Shown: piece after piece, positions 9,010 through 20,378 of the stretch
Layout: each line of letters starts with the position of its first letter
Numbering within the stretch: the stretch's first letter is position 1
Assembly: GCA_900618795.1 (NCBI GenBank)
Contig: UYJD01000005.1
Span: forward strand, 714,811-778,810
DNA length: 64,000 nucleotides
Reading direction: 5' to 3'
Source: Cyanodermella asteris
Lineage: Eukaryota; Ascomycota; Lecanoromycetes; Ostropales; Stictidaceae
Notes under the pieces: generated by a model
Database searches by the model: none
What the model was told of the DNA's origin: nothing
The model's input: the letters and a program-made list of their open reading frames with translations, nothing else
Program-made: the position numbers and the translations under genes

Positions 9010-11130
9010 ATGAGCAGCGCCCTCCGCGGGCGCGCATCTGCATACTCACCAGCAACCCGGGCCATGGAGCCAAAGCCGAAATGCAAGCGGGTCGCAGAGG
9101 CCATACTCCAGGAGTGCCTGCGGATGAGAAAGGAGCAGAAACATATTCGTAACCAGGCGATGAAGCCGGTTGAAAACAACAAGCAGCATGAGGGTGGCCT
9201 GCTCGGAACACTACAAGCCAAGATAGCTTCAAGCGTCTTGGGAGAAATCATCACATCAATTCTGACCAGGTCGGCCTTGGCACGGTCACTAGTCAAGCTC
9301 GTCAGCTCCTTTTGCCGGCCAATTGTCACCATTGCGTCAGTCTGCTGCCGCCCCTTTCTGAGAGTGGGCGGCTCAATATTCATGCACACATTGAGCTTGC
9401 TCAATGCCGATGCCAGACGGCGCCCTGTTCTCGAGACGACAAGTCGCGAGGAGCCTGCTGCGCCGAGCATCCCACATCTTCTCGCGGAGGCGGAATTCCC
9501 GGACGACTTCATCGACGTCGAGGAGATGGAGTTGTTCGGCGAGGGCGGCTATCATCACGTCCTCCGAGTCAAGTTTCGCTACAACGGCAGCAGCGCGCAG
9601 GAGCTGCAAGCTCTCCCGGATCACATTCCGGATGAGGTCGTCGTGCGCATCCACAAAGAGGAATCATTCTCAAATGCGACACCGACGTACCTGAGGAACG
9701 AGGTCGGCCTGCGAAAGTTCCTCGCCAAGCAAGAGCTCGGGGTTCCCAACCCGCGTATCTACGGTTGGGACGACGCCAGCGTCTTCGAGCTGCCGTACAC
9801 GGTGGAGGAGCTGGTGAAGGGGCAGTCCATGGACAGAGCCTGGCAAAGCTATTCCGAAGACGAGCGTGTGCAGGTGCTGAAGAACCTCGGCCACGTGCTC
9901 TTCAACCTGGCTGTCCCTCAATTCACTCACATCGGTGCATTGGACCCAGTGGTTCATGGCATCATACCACATATGGAGCCGGCGATGGAGGCACACGGTC
10001 GCGGGGACGTGTACGCCTCGGGCCAAATCGTGCCCAGAGCATATTCCACCACACAGGAATACGTTCTGGCCATGTATGACAAGGACATCGCCCACTACGA
10101 GTCGGCCCCTCCTCACGATCCTGCCTGGTCAACAGAATCGGTGAAGCGCAACGGCACTCCCGTGGACTTTGCTCAGTTCCTGCGCAGGAAGCGGGAACAG
10201 ATTGAACAAGATGAAGGGCACTTCTCGTGCATGGAGCAATTTTGCATCTCGCACGGCGATCTGAGCGGCCGCAGCATCCTCGTCGACGGCACCACTATCA
10301 CGGCCCTGCTCGACTTTGAGTTCTCGGCCATCCTTCCGGCCAGTCAGTTCTTTCGCAAGCTGGCGCGCAGCGAGCCCCATCTGCAGCTGTACTGGCCACC
10401 CATCCAGCCACAGAGCCAGGATGAGACAGCCTGGGACGCATACGAGGAGGCCAGGGCGCGCTACCATGAGGACAACAACACGGCCATGGATGTCGTGAAG
10501 GAGCACATCAGAGACCGTGCTTACGAGGAGGGCTGGACCAGGTCTTCGATGGGATATTTGCTTGGTGGCCGGGGCTCAAAGGAAACCAGCAAAGTGCAGT
10601 GGCCTTTCTTCCCCGACGACGTTGAGTATCAGAGGGAGAGAGTATCTGCTGGAATTGGCGGGGAGGACAGTTCCGGATCTGCTGATGAGCAGCACCCTGT
10701 TCACGCCGTCCTAGAAGGGGATGAGGTTGGTGACGAGGATTGGGATGACGAGCTACCCTCGACAGCACCACTCGCGCCCTGGAGTGAGAGCATCGACGCC
10801 ACACAGCCCCCAGCTCCCTTGTCTGCCTTTGCCGAGGATTCATTCAGATCTCCAGCAAACGTCGAGGTAACACAATCTCTTCCTTCACCCAACGCCAACA
10901 GCACAGAATTCGCTCCCGGCCATGCTTGCACCATCAAAATCGCGCCGGAACCCTTTCAGGATCAGCTCGACGCCCAAGATGCCGAAACACCGACTGCAGT
11001 TGAGGAAGAGGTTCGGGGGTGCCATTACAAACGGAACAAGAGGAAGCGGGAACAAAAGAAGCGTGCGAAGCAGCTCAAGAAGCTGCTGACGACCAACTCA
11101 AGCTCTCATGTGTCTTGTGATGGCTCCTGA
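9010..11130 (+). CDS. APH-like kinase, second paralogue, catalytic Asn replaced by Ser
   Basis: This single-exon 706-aa protein is paralogous to the kinase at 3.6-6.8 kb. Shared landmarks include IPDEVV-x-RI, LRNEVGLR, PRIYGWDD, the TVEELVKG segment and an IGALDPV segment. N-terminal residues about 60-130 are hydrophobic in patches and may associate with membrane. The nucleotide loop is FGEGGYHHVLRV near 180. The Brenner motif reads HGDLSGRS at 415-422, so His415 and Asp417 are kept but the usual Asn is Ser422; the second metal-site Asp435 (LLDFEF) is present. The C-terminus is acidic and then strongly basic (about 675-700). It could be an active enzyme with an altered metal site or a pseudokinase. 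The start ATG at 9010 has a clear in-frame domain behind it and no upstream alternative was needed. Confidence 0.8.
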   Translation: MSSALRGRASAYSPATRAMEPKPKCKRVAEAILQECLRMRKEQKHIRNQAMKPVENNKQHEGGLLGTLQAKIASSVLGEIITSILTRSALARSLVKLVSSFCRPIVTIASVCCRPFLRVGGSIFMHTLSLLNADARRRPVLETTSREEPAAPSIPHLLAEAEFPDDFIDVEEMELFGEGGYHHVLRVKFRYNGSSAQELQALPDHIPDEVVVRIHKEESFSNATPTYLRNEVGLRKFLAKQELGVPNPRIYGWDDASVFELPYTVEELVKGQSMDRAWQSYSEDERVQVLKNLGHVLFNLAVPQFTHIGALDPVVHGIIPHMEPAMEAHGRGDVYASGQIVPRAYSTTQEYVLAMYDKDIAHYESAPPHDPAWSTESVKRNGTPVDFAQFLRRKREQIEQDEGHFSCMEQFCISHGDLSGRSILVDGTTITALLDFEFSAILPASQFFRKLARSEPHLQLYWPPIQPQSQDETAWDAYEEARARYHEDNNTAMDVVKEHIRDRAYEEGWTRSSMGYLLGGRGSKETSKVQWPFFPDDVEYQRERVSAGIGGEDSSGSADEQHPVHAVLEGDEVGDEDWDDELPSTAPLAPWSESIDATQPPAPLSAFAEDSFRSPANVEVTQSLPSPNANSTEFAPGHACTIKIAPEPFQDQLDAQDAETPTAVEEEVRGCHYKRNKRKREQKKRAKQLKKLLTTNSSSHVSCDGS

Positions 11131-11833
11131 TCTGGCATGGCCGCGGCTCGTTTCGATGCCGGGTCTCCCCAGCATGGCATAGCGTAGGCGTTGCTGGGAT
11201 TTGGTTTTGAGGAAATAGGCCCGTTGATGGTTTAATGGGCGACGAATCATATTTGAAGTTCTTCTGCGTCGAAATAAAAAGTGATCCATGATACCTAAGT
11301 GGAGTTTAGTCGTACCTGTTTCCTGGTGCTATTCGGTCTGACAAAAGGCTTGATCGTGCGCTGCTGCTCTCAAGGCAGTGCCCTCGTACAGAATCTCAGC
11401 AAATAATCTCGATGCCGAGCAACTTGCACTGTCATACTGAGCTCTTTCAAGTCGCAGACGAGCCTGCCCACGATTCATTTATAGTTTGGTATTCATTCGC
11501 ACAGATCTTCCGATGGTAATAGAAGTACACCAATACCTAATCCACCTAAATCCATCACCGATCTTGCTCATCAGCCATAAAACCCCTTAAGTTTATCCCA
11601 AAGTGATGAACGCGGCCAGAACATACCCAAAATCACGCCCAAACCCAATAACGGCTGTCGATATTCGTGTGCTGTGCCGTTGACGCAAAAGAATAGCACT
11701 GTTCAGCGACCCGCCGTTCGACAAGGTCCTGCGGAGCATGATGCATGCACACAGATAAAAGCAAGCAGCAAGCAAGCAACCTCGTGCGTCAGGTTCACTC
11801 GCTCAGTCCCTCCCACCGGGCCTGCCTGCGTCC
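11131..11833. other. Convergent spacer
   Basis: This lies between the 3' ends of the second kinase and the Yippee-like gene. No gene or repeat was seen. Confidence 0.5.
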
Positions 11834-12229
11834 CTAGTACACCGCAGCTAACAGCTCGGCCTCCAAAATGAACTTGCCCTCCTTGTATTTCTCGTTCTGC
11901 TCGTATGCTTTGTCATACTTCCAGCCGACCGTCTCTTTGCACTGTCTGCAGAAGATGTCGCGAACGATGTGTCTGCCGGTGGTCATGTTGCGTTCGCCGG
12001 GCTCGCCAGGGACGATGTTGACGACGGTGCTGAAGAGGTAGGCCTTGCCATGCTGACCGCGGAAGTTCTAAGGACACAATGTCAGCAGGCTGTTAAAAAG
12101 CTTTCTTGGTGGAATAGCGCGGAAGCTTACCTTGCTGATCATTTGGTCCGAAGTAGCGAGATGTGCCCGACAGTTCTTGCAGCCAAAGATCTTGTCGCCA
12201 TTGAGGTAAGTGTTATAGATGAGACCCAT
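11834..12229 (-). CDS. Yippee-family zinc-binding protein (Moh1-like)
   Basis: Two exons, 12131-12229 and 11834-12067, with a 63-bp GTAAGC...TTAG intron, give 110 aa, the usual family length. The Yippee fold is a zinc-binding domain related to the cereblon/Mis18 domain; its cellular role in fungi is poorly defined. The two zinc knuckles are visible as CKNC (17-20) and CRQC in the second exon, with the conserved core around RGQHGKAYLF, NMTTGRH and GWKYDKAYE and the C-terminal GKFILE. I chose the ATG that gives MGLIYNTYLNG, the conserved beginning. The same frame stays open 55 codons upstream but without homology I recognise. Confidence 0.92.
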
Positions 12230-14662
12230 GACTGTGGTTAATTGATCCTTGTTCTCGATCGCAAGAGGGGATATCGTGGTAGGAAAAGAGTATGAGAGAG
12301 GGCTGTGCGGTGCCGATGGGGTGGCCAGATACTGGTCAGCAAGTATGTCTGCACGATCCGTGGAATCGTTCAGAGTTGTAGGAAGGTGTTCCACCGATCA
12401 TGCAAGTCAAAGAGGTCAGGCGGGCTGTGTTCTAGGTGGTCACGCTGGTGTAAGCCGGATCACGTCACGAAAGAGTCGGTTAGGAGTCCTTGGGCGGGCG
12501 ACACGGAGGAGTGAATTGACTATAATGGGAAGCGGCGAAGAGAGCAACAACGAAGAGCAGGACAGCAGCAGAGACGAGGACTCAAGAGGGGCAGCTGAGG
12601 AAACGAGGGTGGATGTAACGAGACAACGAGGCGTGTAGTCAGGGAACTGACTGCCTATCAAGCTGCAGTCGGGGTAAGTTCAGGCTGGGCTTGCTCGGGC
12701 CTCTTATCGATAGTCGGCGCAGCTGACAGCTCGGACCCTGAACTTGACGCAGAGAGCACTGACCGCCGAGCGCCGGCCCCGCCTTTCACCCAATAATAGA
12801 CGGTGGAACAGTCAATCTAGCCGGGGACGATATGCTTGCCTGCTGTAACATGAATTTGTTGATAGCTGAGCAGCTGCTCAGCTTCTCTATCCAGGAACAC
12901 ATGCGTCGTGCAGCAAGCAGTTACAGGCGGGAACTATTGTGTGCCTCTTCTCTTTCAGGCTGGAAACACAGGCCGTGATGCCTCGTGAGCAACGTATTTC
13001 AGTTGCACATTCCAGTTTACCTTTTGCTAGGAGAGCATTGTAGATCGTAGATAGCAGTGCTGTCTTGCTGTCGAGCTTCATTACGGCACTGAAGATGAGC
13101 AGACTTAGTGGTCCGAGTTGAGCCCTGACAAAATCAACTTATGACAAATGCCTGAAGCCTTATACTTGTTCAGTTTACGAACCTACGGGAGCAATCTAGT
13201 AGCCAAATCGTGCGAGCTGACCTCTCATGACGTTGTACGCTATACACAGAGAATCCGAGACATCACGCCAACTCAAGACTTTGTTGGGGATGATTCACTC
13301 CTGAAAGAGGTTTCCGATCAATTCGGCGTCGTCGTGCGGCAGCCGACTTTGAATGAACCTAAGCCTCATGAATACTGTCGGCCCTGGCGACCACCGACAC
13401 ATGCGCAAGGAGTGCAAGTCCATGATCATGTCCTCTATTTTTTCGCCAATGACACCTAATTTCTTGTTGTTCCAGGGCGCCCATTATTCGTATACCTGGG
13501 CGGCGACTTTGGGATTCAGCATCTCAAAAGTAAAACTTGCTACTCAGCGACACAATAATCGGCGTCAAAACCTCAGTGTGTACGCTGGTCTCTTGACAAC
13601 GTCAGCGAAGCCACAACAAGGTTGAGTGAAAGGGCTGACAATTTAAAACATACTGCCAAGTTTCTTGTAGGCACCAATGGCAGAGCATCGACAATCATTT
13701 CGACAACCTCCATGGGCAGCTGAATCAGGCGACATGTCTGCTTGTGGCGTATCAGCTATACTTTCTCAAGTTGTGTCTTTGTTCTTACTGTTTTGCCCTG
13801 GCAGCATGAAATCCGTGAATAGTCTCTACAAGCGATGGGCGACTCGTACCCAGAACTAAGGTCTTAAAGATATCAAGGGTTTTGGCGTCTGACAAGTCCG
13901 AAAATATGCCATCGCAGCTGTCTGCGCCAAGCTTGACCCAATCTTCGAGATTGATGAAATTGGTTGTGTGTTCCGGACGGGTGCGGCTCACCACCAGATG
14001 AGAGGGGCTCGTGGCTGGCGACATCCTGGGTGTGTTTTTGGATACCGGAACGACAATCAATCTTGCAGGAAGATTGGGCAAGATGCAATCAAGCCCACCC
14101 AAGAACGACGGTGCTTATGAATGGTAGCGGGAGACGAGGCAACGCCAAACAGCCGTGGCCCATAATCTTAAGACAGCGCTTCGAAAGCGCTAGCTGTGCG
14201 TTGCGCCACAGTTAGTGTTTTGAATCCGAGCAGCAGTACGCGAAATGGAACTATCCTGCGTAATTATACTCGTCGAAAATAGCAAAAGGCTCAGTGCAAA
14301 AGGCTCTTTCAACTTGTCAATAGTACACGACCAGAGCATCGAACGGGCAGAGGTTTCTGTCACAAATCAGCAACACCGTGCACTCTCCAATGGACTGATG
14401 AAGTAAGAACTGGGGGGACCTTCGGTCTTTTAGTTGTTTCGATTTTTTGAATTTCATCAAGACACGCAGGATGTCCGAGCAAGGGCTCGATCTAAAGGTT
14501 CCTGCCGCCCGCCGTATTGAACATGATCCCCACAACCCATCGTGGTGAGTAAATAAACCCGCGAAGCACCGTGACACCCATGAACTGCGCAAGTCTTTCG
14601 TATGCATGATCGTTTTGTCGGCCCGCCTTGGATGGAAGGTGGCAAGGTCAACAGTTCGAAAC
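12230..14662. other. 2.4-kb region without a recognised gene
   Basis: No supported coding sequence. A frame at about 13.35-13.45 kb on plus has a GPGDHRHMRK segment that vaguely recalls a cytochrome P450 N-terminal region, but no heme-binding motif follows and frames break repeatedly. A minus-strand frame at 13785-14102 reads as somewhat protein-like but is unrecognised. A short perfect hairpin (agcgctt, cga, aagcgct) lies near 14175. Confidence 0.35.
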
Positions 14663-15562
14663 CTAGTAGCCAAGCTCGGCAAGCTGCTTCTTCGTCTTGT
14701 CGTCCACCTTCGCGCTCTTCTGAGCATCCGACAACTGCTTCCTGATGGCCTTCTTGCGTTGGTAGTATGCCGCGCTCTTGACCTTGCGTCTCTCCTCCAG
14801 TCTCGCAACAACGTCCTGGTACTTCCAGCCAACCTCGTGGGACAGACGACCGACGGTGCAGTACTTGCGACCGGGCTTGAGTCTCAAAACACGCAGGGCC
14901 TGGGGAATGACCATGCGCTTCTTCTTGTCGTATGGGGGAGGAACACCCTCAAAAACCTTGAGGCGCTCCAAGGCCGCCTTTCCGCGAGCAGTCTTGTGAG
15001 GGATCATGCCGCGCACAGTCTTGTAGAAAATCCTTGAAGGGGCACGGAAATGGAAGGGACCTGAAGAGGGTTAGCTACACCAATTCGATGCCATGCCCTC
15101 ATGCCAGAGCCGGGGTTGAATGTGGTTTTAACGTACCACCTCGGGTGGGGTTGTAACGGGTCTGCTTGCGAAGGTATGCGTGGTACTTGACTGTGTGGCG
15201 TGTCAGCTGTTGTTTCTTCCAAGCTCATCTCTTCCATGCGTCGAAGGCTTGTGTTCCTTGGTCGCTGGCAGCCTCTTGGTACGTACGCTTCGCTCTGAAG
15301 AACTCGCCCGAAATGTTCAACGCCTCACACCGCACAATCACGATGCTCTGACCCGACAGAAGCTGCTTGGCGACAATGCTGGCCAGGCGACCCAGCAGGT
15401 GGCCCTTGCCATCGACGACCACCTGTTCACATCTTGTTAGCGAATTGTTGGTCCTGGACCGGTGTTTGCGTCAGAGTTTGCTTGCGGCGCTGGTGTGCTG
15501 CACGCCGCGCGCCGAAACAACAACTCGAGGGTCGAACTTACGGTGGGATCAAAGGTCGACAT
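14663..15562 (-). CDS. RPL16: 60S ribosomal protein uL13 (L13a/L16)
   Basis: A structural protein of the large cytoplasmic ribosomal subunit. Exons are 15542-15562, 15287-15422, 15137-15190 and 14663-15060; all junctions keep frame and give 202 aa, matching the family length. Diagnostic segments include [24 protein letters not shown], the KYHAYLRK helix, [34 protein letters not shown] and the C-terminal AELGY. The first exon encodes only seven residues (MSTFDPT), a common arrangement for fungal ribosomal protein genes. A CACGTG site lies about 120 bp upstream of the ATG. The gene looks complete and functional. Confidence 0.97.
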
Positions 15563-16486
15563 CCTGCTCTATGCGAGTCGCTGTGTGGTTAGTAGAAGTG
15601 GCAGCTTGTTGACGTTGCTGCGTTTGGCCTGAATGTTCAATGGGTCGCTATCGGAGTAACGGTGTGGTGACTAGCCCTACCACGTGATCAGCATCGGCGC
15701 ACTGGCTTGGCGCGCATTTTGCACTCAGTGCTAGCGTATGCAAGTACAGTCGCGTGTACTGTGAAGCATCGAGTTACTACTGTTTGTCATACGACGCAAT
15801 GTAAGCAGTCGTACAGAAGCAGCCTATGCACTGAATGTCATGAGAAACACTGTCCTTATAATTGCCAAAACGGCCGGCCCCTATCCAGAAATCCAGAAAT
15901 CGTGCTGCACGACATTTTCATGCATTGCCCGCGCCCATCATCTGTCAATTTTGATATGGACAATGGTATCTTTCTAGTGCCCTCTTGGCTCACTTGGTGG
16001 CCTACAATCTAAACCGAAGTTGGACTCGAGTGACAAAAGTCACAAACTTGCAGCAATTGAAGTTTCGACATGCCGATAGGGAGGGCTAAATCCCCTGAAT
16101 ACTCCAATAAGAGCCATTACTACGACCATATCGGCGACTCACTGCAGAGGAGCCCAGTAGAACTCTCGGGGCCATAATCGTTCCAAATGGTCATCTTTGA
16201 GTATGACTTTTGCAACCGTAGCATTCGCAGATCCGGCCTTAGCTTACGGTACAAAGAACTCGAGAACCCACTCAACGTTTGTGACCGCCATCGCCCCCAA
16301 AGCCTCCGTTGCACAAGGAATAATGGAAGCTATAACGCCGCATCAACGCAGTGGGAAATACCCATTCGGTCAGTGAAACATCTTTTTCATTTGCCCTTCA
16401 AATTTCTTCTCTCAGCACAGCAGACATGCTGCTTGATCTTGCCATGATATGGTCTTCGGTAAGTGGCTCCGTGAAAGGAAGCTGCG
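15563..16486. other. Spacer between uL13 and Stm1-like genes
   Basis: Both neighbours are on minus, so this contains the uL13 promoter and the Stm1-like 3' region. Apart from the CACGTG box I see no feature. Confidence 0.45.
15681..15690. promoter_or_regulatory. CACGTGAT box upstream of the uL13 gene
   Basis: The palindromic CACGTG followed by AT lies about 120 bp before the uL13 start codon. Cbf1-type bHLH factors bind such boxes, and Cbf1 is reported at ribosomal protein promoters in some yeasts. That it works here is inference from position. Confidence 0.35.
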
Positions 16487-17763
16487 CTATGCGCCGAGAC
16501 TGGGGAAGGCACTCTGGTCGTTGGGGTTGACATCGCCCTGGCGTCCACCGCGACCTCCACGGCCGCTGCCCCCATCACGAGGCTCACGAGGTCCGCCACG
16601 GCCACGTCCGCCGCCACGACCGCGTCCCTCGCCTCTAAACTCACCACGGCCACGGCCGCGTCCACCACGATCACTTCCACGAGAAGGCTCGGCCCAGGTG
16701 TGGTCAATATCCAACACGATTTTAACCTTCTGCTCGCGCTCACGCTTGGCCTTGGGACCAGTACCCGTGATGTACGCCTCCTCCGCTTCGTCTTTGCTGA
16801 GGGCCTTGGCACCAGCCCATTTCTTGTCCTGCTTGCTGCCCTCGTTGGCTTTGCGGGCAGTGAGAGATCCGAGAGAGAGCTTCTTCTCGGCCTGTTCGAC
16901 GCGGTACTCGGCGTACGACTTCTGCTTTTCTTCGGGCTCGGCGGCTTCACCGTTCTCCTTAAGAGGGTTGCCATCGGCATCGACTGGAGCACCGACGTTG
17001 GTATCGAATCCGTCCTTGGCTTCCTGATTGGCAATAGCTTCTCCAGCTTGCTCGTCTTTCAGCTCGGATTCTCCAGTGTTAGCGCCCCATGCGAGGTCGC
17101 CTTGCTTCGGGTGATCGCTGGGGTGTGTCAGTTTCGGGAGACAAATTCAGACACATCGGGACTCACGCATGGCCTCTGCTGTGTCGGTCGTCAAGACCGC
17201 GGCCACCACGTCCACCACGTCCTCCACGACGAGACTCGCCTCCATGCTCGCGGCCACGACGAGGAGGGCGGTCGTCACTCGCACCTTCTGGGACACCTTG
17301 GCGTCTGTTCGCAGAGCTTCCGGTACCGCTCTGGAAAGCTGCAACATCCGGTGAGTTGTCATTCAAGTAAGCACGTGCAGGTAGGAATCCGTACCAGCGT
17401 CGTTGCCCGTGAAACCACCGCGGCGGCCACCACGTCCACGCTCTGAGTGCGTTGCTCGTGCAGGAGCAGCCTCGGGTCCAGTACGCTTACCAGCGCGAGC
17501 AGTCGGCTTGTCGATTGCCTTGGTGGGTGGCTCAGGCTCTCTGTCCGAATCCTGCTCGGGATCGTTCCCTGTAAATCAAAATTCCAGGTCAATGCCAGCT
17601 CTTACCCTCAGTTCATCGGACTGTAACATACCGAGCAGTTCGTACATATTCTGCAGAAGGAATCACGGTCAGCAATTGATCGCACGAATTGGAATTGAAA
17701 TGGCGCAAATTGCTGTCCAACGTGACGTATTCGACGACTCACCTTCGATTTGACGTCCCCCAT
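16487..17763 (-). CDS. Stm1/HABP4 (PAI-RBP1)-type ribosome- and RNA-binding protein
   Basis: Proteins of this family bind ribosomes and RNA and protect dormant 80S ribosomes. Exons are 17743-17763, 17632-17650, 17395-17568, 17167-17338 and 16487-17117, all in frame, giving 338 aa. The N-terminus reads MGDVKSKNMYELLGNDPE, the typical family beginning. The middle is Arg/Gly-rich with RGG boxes at about 120-130 and again near the C-terminus. A central HABP4-like segment contains KSYAEYR and a Lys/Glu-rich stretch. The protein ends in NPNDQSAFPSLGA, a strong family hallmark. Two micro-exons of 21 and 19 bases at the 5' end are easy for gene finders to miss. Confidence 0.9.
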
Positions 17764-19122
17764 GCTGTCTCCTTTTTCTGCCTTCAACGAAGGCGAGCGC
17801 TTAGGGCGACAACAGTGTTGAGAAAGTTGAGGGGATGGAGATTCCTGGCGGTGCCGGATCTCCTTGCAAAGGTGTGGAATTGACGAGGTGTGCTAGTTCG
17901 GTTGGCAGAAGCTTGACTGGCCGTTGCGAAACAGTGCGTGCCGGCCAGGCGTTTAGGCGAGCCTAACGCCGAATGACAATGCGCGCAGCGACACAGAAAG
18001 CCAAATGCAAAAGCGCAGTCCTCGACACACCACTGAACTTCGACTCCTAGCCAACAAATCGAATGAGCTGTGGCCCTTGCTATTCACTACCAACACGACT
18101 TCATACACACGTTTTTTCTTCTTCCGTGCTCCGAAATAAGCCAACATATCTCCTTTTGTACTTACACCTGTAATGCTAGCGCCTTGTGCATACCGCATCT
18201 GTACTACGATCGTCGTGTGCTCGCATGATCTGGTTCCCGTTAGGGTTCGACCGTCGTAATGTGAGACCAAGCTCAAAGCAGTATATATTAACAGCTGCGA
18301 TTCTTCATGAAGCTCCATGCGCTTTTGTGCCACATTTATTGCAGCTGTTGCGCGTTGCGTTGCTGTCGCTCTCCCTGCCGTGCTTCCTGGCTGTGGCCAT
18401 GTGGGAGCGAACCATTACCAGTGTCTCGTTGCTCTGGTGTACTCCTGTCCCAGTACTGCCCTCGCCAAACTCCGTTCTTGAACGCGTCGAGCAACGCCAA
18501 ATTTCATGCCGACTTCACCAAAGACCACTCGCCGCGGTTGGTCCATAATTTTACATGCTCGTGCATGCTAGCACGAGGATACCGAAAGTCTCGTTGTTCC
18601 GATAAATGCCGTCTCAAACATAAGTGATTGGCAGGGCTGGAGCGCACGCTGCGCTGATCAGGAACCCTGACGAAATTGATCTATCTCTGATCGCTTCCTC
18701 GTTGCTGTTGGCGGCTAAAAATCGGCTGATTAAAGGCGCGAATCTGCTGAAGGAAGCCATGCCGGCGTTGCGCAATCACCTCTCTCCACCCCTCCCATGC
18801 GAACGATCAAGGGAACTGGCTCCAGAAGCACTTGGGAAACGCTGCAATTCCGAGCCGAGCTCGAGCGCTAGTGCCCCCTGCCGGCGATCTCGTACAAGTA
18901 CTGGTCAGAATAATCCTGACATGGCCTGCTTCCATCGTTGTCGAACTCGCATGTGGCTTTCGTTGATTTGGCGATCGTGTGAAGCTATGAAGGTTGAAGT
19001 GTGCTGACATTCAGCCTGCAAGATAAGTGGCAATATCCTTTCACCTCCGTTAGCCGAGTGGGGGGCAATAATGGTTGGTGGCCAGCCGACTTTGGGATGC
19101 CTCGTGGAACAGTATCCGGGTT
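17764..19122. other. 1.4-kb spacer without a recognised gene
   Basis: This contains the Stm1-like promoter. The open frames are short and low-quality in both strands; I see no RNA gene or repeat. Confidence 0.45.
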
Positions 19123-20378
19123 TCATTGCCGTCTCTGTGGCCCTTGGAAGTCAAACTGTGTTGGATAGTGCATGCTTCGATCTATGTTGAAAGGATCTTC
19201 GCCTGGCAGTCCGTATCCGGAGAGATCGTGGCCCATCATGTTGTAGTCTTGCTGCGGCAGACCAGGCACTTGTTGCGATTGCTGATGTCCCATCCCTCCT
19301 TGCGCGTGCCTGCGTTGCTCCAGAACCTGACCAACTGTTGGCTGATCACTTTGGTACTGACTTTGTCCTATCATCCCGAATTGGTGTTGTGCAGCATTGA
19401 GATCATGAAACTGATGCCCTTGAAGCGCCGATTGACTGCTTTGGTGTCCGAGGGCTTCTGCATCTAGGGGGAATGGGTTTGTGCTCTGGCCGAAATCGGC
19501 TTGAAAGCCGCCAACGCCCCACTGAGTCGTCAAAGGCTGACGCGCGGCGGTAGGCGAACTGATTGCGCTTGACAAGGCACCCGGTGCAGTGGGCTGTCGC
19601 GAACCTGCCGCAAACCCTGACTGCGTAGTAGATTGCGAGCTTTGCTGCGCGAAGCCTGAATGACCGAACGTGAAGGCTGCCACAGGAGGCTGGATCGGTG
19701 AAGCACTGGCGGCGGACTGATTTCCAGATACGAGAGGAGATTGATTGCCGACGTGGATGGGCGATGGTCTCATCCGCTGTTGATGCACCGCGCGATGAAG
19801 GGGCACCGGATTGCGGGGAATCTGCTGAGGTGAGTAAGACATCCCGCTCTGCTGTATCTCTTTCTGGAAGTCAATATCTTCAATGGTTAGCAAAATGTGG
19901 ACCGGATTCAAAGATAGAAGGATGCAACATACTCTTCTGCAACAGCAAGTTCTCGAGAAGTGAGTTCTTATAACGCAACATCAGGCATTCATCCTTGGCT
20001 CTTTGCTGGCTGTGTTCGAGGCTTTTGACTGTCTCCTGCATATGCTTGATGTCTGTCTCGAGCTGCTTGATATGTTCTGTGCGTCGCTCTCGAAAAGCGG
20101 CCTGAGCGCGTCTGTTCCTCTGCTTTCTTTCCTCTGTTGTCGCATAAAGCTATGCGACGTATTAGCATATATGCGCAGTGATGACGTTAACTACCCACAG
20201 GTTTGCGTCCACCTTTGCGCTTCTGTACTGGACTGCCCTCGGCGAGCAGTCCAGTACCAGCACTTGTACGCCTCTCCATGTGAGTCTCATCTTCATGAAG
20301 TGATTCAAGCGGGGATATAACGTCGTCCCTGGATTCCTCGCGCTTTGGGACCACTGGACTGATTTCCCCATTGGGCAT
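19123..20378 (-). CDS. bZIP transcription factor
   Basis: A DNA-binding dimeric regulator acting in the nucleus. Exons are 20199-20378, 19933-20149 and 19123-19877. The basic region KQRNRRAQAAFRERR lies at about 69-83, followed by a leucine-zipper helix through about 132 with DECLMLRYKNSLLENLLL. The C-terminal half is Gln/Ser/Pro-rich and likely an activation region. From the ATG at 20378 (MPNGEISPVV) the protein is 383 aa. The frame stays open and protein-like upstream to about 20490 without an ATG, so a further 5' exon may exist and the start is provisional. The basic region is of the AP-1-like type; I cannot assign a named orthologue. Confidence 0.85.

Noticed and set aside
13148-13870. 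Cytochrome P450 remnant
   Set aside because: One GPGDHRHMRK-like segment is weakly reminiscent, but no helix-I, ExxR or heme-Cys motif follows, so a pseudogene call is not supported.
14160-14230. tRNA or hairpin RNA near the short palindrome
   Set aside because: Only a 7-bp stem with a 3-base loop is present; no cloverleaf or promoter boxes were found.
16487-17370. Simple-repeat or CRISPR-like array in the Gly/Arg region
   Set aside because: The repetitive CCACG-type sequence is explained by RGG codons of the Stm1-like protein; there are no spacers.
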